This document shows, one piece after another, positions 6,622-9,670 of a stretch of 9,670 bases of DNA (positions are counted from its first letter, which is position 1; each line of letters starts with the position of its first letter). The notes beneath the pieces are model-generated. The model saw only the letters and a program-made list of their open reading frames with translations. It was not told the origin of the DNA and did not search any database. The DNA comes from Bacillota bacterium (GTDB taxonomy: Bacteria; Bacillota; Bacilli; Lactobacillales; Enterococcaceae). Made by a program: the position numbers and the translations under genes. The DNA is taken from positions 1 to 9,670 of the forward strand of contig JAEWFE010000192.1 in the NCBI GenBank assembly GCA_023389005.1. The letters run 5' to 3'.

Positions 6622-6651
6622 TTGGTAAAAAAAATCAAGCTATGATAGAAT
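6622..6651 (+). promoter_or_regulatory. Probable promoter of def
   Basis: TTGGTA (6622-6627) and TAGAAT (6646-6651) are 18 bases apart, and an overlapping TATGAT is at 6641-6646. Transcription would start near 6658, about 30 bases before the start codon. Confidence 0.5.
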
Positions 6652-6688
6652 ACTTATTAGAAAAAAATTGAGGAAGTGAAACATTTAG

Positions 6689-7252
6689 ATGTTAACAATG
6701 AAAGATATTATTCGTGAAGGTAACCCTACCTTACGTGCTGTCTGTGATGAAGTGCCTGTCCCTTTAACAGCAGAAGATATCCAGTTAGGTAAAGATATGT
6801 TAGAGTTTTTACATAATAGCCAAGATCCTGAAATGGCTGAAAAATATGAATTACGTGGCGGTGTTGGTTTAGCTGCCCCCCAATTAGACATTAAAAAGCG
6901 AATCATAGCTCTTTTAGTACCTAGTAATAATCCAGAAAAACCAGAACCAATTTTAGAAACCGTCATGTACAATCCTAAAATCGTCAGTCACTCTGTCCAA
7001 GATGCTTGCCTAGCAGATGGCGAAGGTTGTCTATCCGTTGACCGCGAAGTACCTGGATATGTGGTTCGCCATGCACGCATCACTGTTACTTATACTGATA
7101 TGAATGGTGAAACACAAAAGATTCGTTTAAAAAATTATCCAGCCATCGTCGTTCAACATGAAATCGATCATTTAAACGGTGTCATGTTCTATGATCATAT
7201 TAATGCTAAAAACCCATTTAGCTTAGATAAAGATGTATTAGTTTTAGAATAA
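6689..7252 (+). CDS. def: Peptide deformylase
   Basis: Def removes the N-formyl group from the first methionine of new polypeptides at the ribosome, using a bound metal, usually iron. All three motifs are intact in the 187-residue protein: GVGLAAPQ at 58-65, EGCLS at 112-116 and HEIDH at 157-161. Metal ligands are C114, H157 and H161, and E158 is the catalytic base. The insertions between motifs mark the longer type 2 form of Gram-positive cocci, and [13 protein letters not shown] matches enterococcal enzymes as I recall them. I keep the first ATG: GAGGAAG lies 12 bases upstream, while the next in-frame ATG (6698) is too far from it. It is transcribed alone and ends at a bidirectional terminator. 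Confidence 0.96.
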   Translation: MLTMKDIIREGNPTLRAVCDEVPVPLTAEDIQLGKDMLEFLHNSQDPEMAEKYELRGGVGLAAPQLDIKKRIIALLVPSNNPEKPEPILETVMYNPKIVSHSVQDACLADGEGCLSVDREVPGYVVRHARITVTYTDMNGETQKIRLKNYPAIVVQHEIDHLNGVMFYDHINAKNPFSLDKDVLVLE

Positions 7253-7255
7253 ACC

Positions 7256-7297
7256 AAAAGAGGCGTTCAAACCAATAGTGATTTGAGCGTCTCTTTT
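7256..7297. terminator. Bidirectional intrinsic terminator between def and niaR
   Basis: A 16-base stem (7256-7271 with 7282-7297, two G-U pairs) closes a ten-base loop. The flanks are AAAAGAG and CTCTTTT, so T-runs are present in both directions. It serves def and the converging sirtuin operon. Confidence 0.85.
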
Positions 7298-7301
7298 AAC
7301 A

Positions 7302-7826
7302 TTATTCATTATCTTCAAGTAAGATGCCAGCTTGCGATAAGGCATGTTTAATCTTGACTAAAGTTTCTTCACTTGGATACTGGATGGTGTGTAAATGGAT
7401 GCCTTCTGTTAAGCTAGAAAGTAAAGTCGAGTGTGCTTGTTCTACCTTATTTAAAAAGGCCGTTACCTCCTCTTCATTTTTGATATCCATTGTACCTTTG
7501 ATTTCACCATATATTTCATGTTCAATAATCACATCAGCTACGATCCCGCCATTTTCAACAATCAATCTCAATTCTTCTTCTACTTTATCAGGGCCGTGTT
7601 TAACTGCTAATTTCGTTTCTAACATACCAGCAGATTTATTGGCTAAGCGATAACCTCTAGAATTAGAAATAATCTCAATGCCACTTGCTCGTAACAAAGC
7701 AATATCACCCACCACTATTTGGCGACTGACACCAAACTTTTCAGCTAGTTGGGTCGCATTGACATTTTTAGTCGCTTTGGATAACTCCTCTAAAATAATT
7801 TCTCTTCTTTTTTGACCTTCAATCAT
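7302..7826 (-). CDS. niaR: Nicotinate-responsive transcription repressor (HTH_11 plus 3H domain)
   Basis: NiaR represses nicotinate uptake and NAD synthesis genes when nicotinic acid is plentiful. The 174-residue protein has an N-terminal winged helix, with the recognition helix around residues 24-46 (NATQLAEKFGVSRQIVVGDIALLR) and a wing SNSRGYRL. A C-terminal 3H domain follows. H77, E85, H144 and H146 have the spacing of the four metal ligands I recall from the Thermotoga maritima structure, and H103 is also present (EHEIYGEI). The gene is last in the operon: its ATG overlaps the end of the acetyltransferase-mutase gene by eight bases, with GGAGG ten bases upstream inside that gene. No NiaR operator palindrome was recognised in the window, so its targets are probably elsewhere. 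Confidence 0.9.
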   Translation of the reverse strand: MIEGQKRREIILEELSKATKNVNATQLAEKFGVSRQIVVGDIALLRASGIEIISNSRGYRLANKSAGMLETKLAVKHGPDKVEEELRLIVENGGIVADVIIEHEIYGEIKGTMDIKNEEEVTAFLNKVEQAHSTLLSSLTEGIHLHTIQYPSEETLVKIKHALSQAGILLEDNE

Positions 7827-8670
7827 TGTCTTTTCCCTCCATACGTTGCATTTGATAATTTCTTGAATGCTTCATTAAATCATCAAAGCTATCACGAATG
7901 GCTGCTTGATATTCTTCTTTGTGAACTAACTTAGAAACTTTTTCTAATAAAGCCTTTTCCCTATTCTCATCTAAGACTGGTAATTGATGTTTTTCTTTAT
8001 AATCCGCAATTGACGAAACCACATCCATCCGTTCTTCCAATAATTTTACGATTTGCCGGTCAATTTGGTCAATTGTTTTGCGTAACTTATCAAGATTTTC
8101 GGCAGTTTCTTCCTTTTTCTTAGGAATTTCTTTAAGGATTTTCGCAGGATTTCCCGCAATCACTACATTATCTGGAAAACTCTTAGTCACTACGCTACCT
8201 GAACCGACAACGACATTATCTCCTAATGTAACTCCGGGTAAAATCACTGAATTGCCACCAATCCAGACGTTATCACCTAATGTAATCGGTGCGCCATTTT
8301 CATACCCACTATTTCTCTCAATGGGATCTAGCGGATGGTAAGCTGTATATAATTGAACATTAGGGGCCAACATACAATTATCGCCAATCGTTATCGGACA
8401 AATATCTAATAACACCGCATTAAAATTGGCATAAAAGTTCTCACCTACAGAAATATTATAACCATAATCAAAATGTACATTCGGCTCCATATATAAGTTT
8501 TGTGCTGTTTTGCCAAAAATTTGTTTTAATAATTCGCTGCGTTTTTTTCCATCTGATTCTTGATTAATGGCGCGCATCATTTTTCTTGCGTGTTTGCGAT
8601 CTGCAACTAACTCGGCATCTCCTGAAAAATAAGACTCGCCAGCAATCATTTTCTCTTTTTCTGTTCTCAC
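7819..8670 (-). CDS. Fusion of sugar O-acetyltransferase and AroQ-type chorismate mutase
   Basis: One uninterrupted frame of 283 residues encodes two enzymes. Residues 1-183 match maltose/galactoside acetyltransferases: the N-terminal cap KMIAGESYFSGDAELVADRKHARKMM is characteristic, hexapeptide repeats of a left-handed beta helix run from about 70 to 165, and the catalytic histidine is H112 in YTAYHPL. After a charged linker (EIPKKKEETAEN), residues 193-275 match AroQ chorismate mutase, which converts chorismate to prephenate. All seven E. coli active-site residues have counterparts: R197, R214, K225, D234, R237, S269 and Q273. The start is GTG, with AAGGTG five bases upstream. The gene begins 15 bases after the sirtuin stop and overlaps niaR. 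The acceptor of the acetyltransferase is unknown. Confidence 0.88.
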   Translation of the reverse strand: MRTEKEKMIAGESYFSGDAELVADRKHARKMMRAINQESDGKKRSELLKQIFGKTAQNLYMEPNVHFDYGYNISVGENFYANFNAVLLDICPITIGDNCMLAPNVQLYTAYHPLDPIERNSGYENGAPITLGDNVWIGGNSVILPGVTLGDNVVVGSGSVVTKSFPDNVVIAGNPAKILKEIPKKKEETAENLDKLRKTIDQIDRQIVKLLEERMDVVSSIADYKEKHQLPVLDENREKALLEKVSKLVHKEEYQAAIRDSFDDLMKHSRNYQMQRMEGKDND

Positions 8671-8685
8671 AACATCACCTTTTTC

Positions 8686-9387
8686 TTATAATTTTTCAAA
8701 TACTTCTACTGCATCCTTTTGTAACATAAAAGCTTGGATTGGTAAATAAATAGCGGTCTGATTGATAACTAAAACTTTTGCATCGGCACGTTTGTAATGG
8801 ATTAAATCGCAAAATGGGTGTACCTGGAAAGTCGTCCCCACAATTACGATTAAATCTGCATTTCTCACTGCATTGACCGCATTATCCAACACATCTTGGG
8901 TAAAACCTTCTTCATATAGTACAATCCCGGGACGAATTTGGCCCCCACAATCTTGATGCACATCTGATTGCATATAATCTTGATAATCAACTTTTTGATG
9001 ACATTTACGACAATAGCAGTCATAAATATTGCCATGAAAGTTTACACAATGTTGACTACCAGCTTTTTCGTGTAGCCCATCAATATTTTGAGAAACCACC
9101 CAACAATCTTTCTCTTTTTCCATCGCGGCAATTTTTTCATGAATGACATTTGGTTTGGCATCAGGATGATATAATTTTTGGACAAATTCATAAAACTTTT
9201 CTGGCTCCCGTAGCATACACGTATGGCTCAACAAATACTCTGGTTGATCAAGTCCATGATACACACCTTTTAAGGAGCGATAATCAGGAATTCCTGAAGC
9301 CGTTGACACCCCCGCTCCTGTTAGAAAAGTAATATGTTTGGTCTGTTGCATCATCTTCACTGCATCTTCTATCGTAATTGCTGCCAT
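8686..9387 (-). CDS. cobB: NAD-dependent protein deacylase (sirtuin)
   Basis: Sirtuins remove acyl groups from lysines, consuming NAD and releasing nicotinamide and O-acyl-ADP-ribose. The 233-residue protein shows the NAD-binding motif GAGVSTASGIPDYR at 24-37, QNIDGLH at 100-106, the catalytic histidine H118 in NFHGN and GTTFQVHP near the second nucleotide site. The zinc module is unusual: C126-x2-C129 is normal, but the second pair reads H144-x2-C147 before GGQIRP, where families usually have two cysteines (C124 is a possible extra ligand). It is not the macrodomain-linked SirTM type, which has a different first motif. The ATG follows AGTAGGGGAT. It is the first gene of the operon with the acetyltransferase-mutase and niaR, which suggests a link to NAD status or acyl metabolism. 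Confidence 0.92.
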   Translation of the reverse strand: MAAITIEDAVKMMQQTKHITFLTGAGVSTASGIPDYRSLKGVYHGLDQPEYLLSHTCMLREPEKFYEFVQKLYHPDAKPNVIHEKIAAMEKEKDCWVVSQNIDGLHEKAGSQHCVNFHGNIYDCYCRKCHQKVDYQDYMQSDVHQDCGGQIRPGIVLYEEGFTQDVLDNAVNAVRNADLIVIVGTTFQVHPFCDLIHYKRADAKVLVINQTAIYLPIQAFMLQKDAVEVFEKL

Positions 9388-9417
9388 CTTATCCCCTACT
9401 TTCTCTTCTTTTCCCTT

Positions 9418-9446
9418 ATTATATCATTGATTATCCATCCTGACAG
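9418..9446 (-). promoter_or_regulatory. Promoter of the sirtuin operon
   Basis: On the minus strand a perfect TATAAT (9423-9418) preceded by TGA, an extended -10, lies 17 bases after CTGTCA (9446-9441). The transcript would start near 9411, about 24 bases before the ATG. Confidence 0.75.
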
Positions 9447-9461
9447 AAATTTCAGAAAATA
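9447..9461. promoter_or_regulatory. CodY box candidate between the sirtuin operon and the lysine riboswitch
   Basis: AAATTTCAGAAAATA matches the consensus AATTTTCWGAAAATT at 13 of 15 positions. It directly abuts the -35 of the sirtuin operon promoter and lies about 60 bases upstream of the riboswitch -35, so it could affect either direction. The match is seen; binding is inferred. Confidence 0.55.
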
Positions 9462-9485
9462 GTTCGTAAAAATTATCATCTTTTT

Positions 9486-9499
9486 TGAAAACGTTTATA
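9486..9499. promoter_or_regulatory. cre-like site upstream of the lysine riboswitch promoter
   Basis: TGAAAACGTTTATA fits the cre consensus TGWNANCGNTNWCA except at the penultimate base. It lies 23 bases upstream of the -35 of the rightward promoter, a possible activator or repressor position. Confidence 0.35.
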
Positions 9500-9522
9500 T
9501 GAAAATTCACTTTACATTTCTA

Positions 9523-9551
9523 TTGACAAAACACAACTTTTCAACTACCCT
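9523..9551 (+). promoter_or_regulatory. Promoter leading into the lysine riboswitch
   Basis: A perfect TTGACA (9523-9528) stands 17 bases before TACCCT (9546-9551). A TATAAA follows at 9551-9556 but at too long a spacing. Transcription would start near 9558, shortly before the aptamer. Confidence 0.6.
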
Positions 9552-9587
9552 ATAAAAGAATTAATTGAATAGTTTCCTTCACTTAAA

Positions 9588-9670
9588 AAGTAGAGGTCGC
9601 AGGATTTATTAAGCTTATGGAGTCAAGCAAGACGTGGAAGTAAGTCTAGGAAATACTGCCGAAACCATTC
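9588..9670 (+). promoter_or_regulatory. Lysine riboswitch (L-box) aptamer, 5' part, cut by window edge
   Basis: The conserved L-box core is visible: AGAGGTCGC at 9592-9600, GGAGTC in the next arm and GCCGAAACC at 9658-9666. GCAG (9599-9602) plus ATTT pair with AAAT plus CTGC (9656-9659), with one mismatch between, and GCTTA pairs with TAAGT inside, as expected for the first long arm. No coding frame occupies the stretch. Lysine binding normally ends transcription or blocks translation of a lysine transport or synthesis gene; that gene and the expression platform lie beyond the edge. Confidence 0.8.

Noticed and set aside
8686..9387. Sirtuin as the macrodomain-linked SirTM ADP-ribosylation type
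   Set aside because: No macrodomain, GcvH-like or lipoate ligase gene is nearby, and the GAGVSTASGIPDYR motif is that of an ordinary deacylase.
1..9670. Mobile element, CRISPR array, toxin-antitoxin or defence system
   Set aside because: No transposase, integrase, spaced repeats or typical defence domains were seen; the gene content is core and composition looks uniform.

Overview
The window looks like core chromosome of a low-GC Gram-positive coccus of the Lactobacillales, most likely Enterococcus or a close relative. The deformylase closely resembles the long enterococcal form, and DUF3013-prmA and rarA-6S RNA are Firmicutes-type neighbourhoods. The species cannot be fixed from sequence alone. 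I see no insertion sequence, prophage, CRISPR array, toxin-antitoxin pair or defence system.

Layout. Positions 1-952 (minus) carry a DUF3013 gene followed by the 5' part of prmA, which runs off the left edge. A divergent promoter region separates them from rarA (plus). Downstream of rarA is a gene-free stretch (2348-2750) holding a 6S RNA with its own promoter and intrinsic terminator. Then come a 92-residue membrane protein and a UspA-family stress protein (both plus), ending at a bidirectional terminator. On the minus strand follow brnQ (TTG start) and, upstream of it, rsmF (GTG start). An AT-rich divergent region with three helically phased A-tracts separates rsmF from def (plus). A second bidirectional terminator closes def and the opposing operon.

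The right third is a compact minus-strand operon: sirtuin, then a sugar O-acetyltransferase fused to an AroQ chorismate mutase, then the nicotinate-responsive repressor NiaR. A gap of about 15 bases and an 8-base overlap indicate co-transcription. The right edge (9388-9670) is a divergent regulatory region with a promoter for this operon, a good CodY-box match, a cre-like site, and a consensus -35 promoter leading into a lysine riboswitch aptamer cut by the window end.

How the genes relate. Much of the window is translation-linked (PrmA for ribosomal protein L11, RsmF for 16S rRNA, Def for nascent peptides) or nutrient and stress response (6S RNA, Usp, BrnQ, CodY-like and cre-like sites, lysine riboswitch). 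The most interesting unit is the operon joining an NAD-consuming deacylase, an acetyltransferase-chorismate mutase fusion and a repressor that senses an NAD precursor. Most of the rest is ordinary housekeeping sequence.
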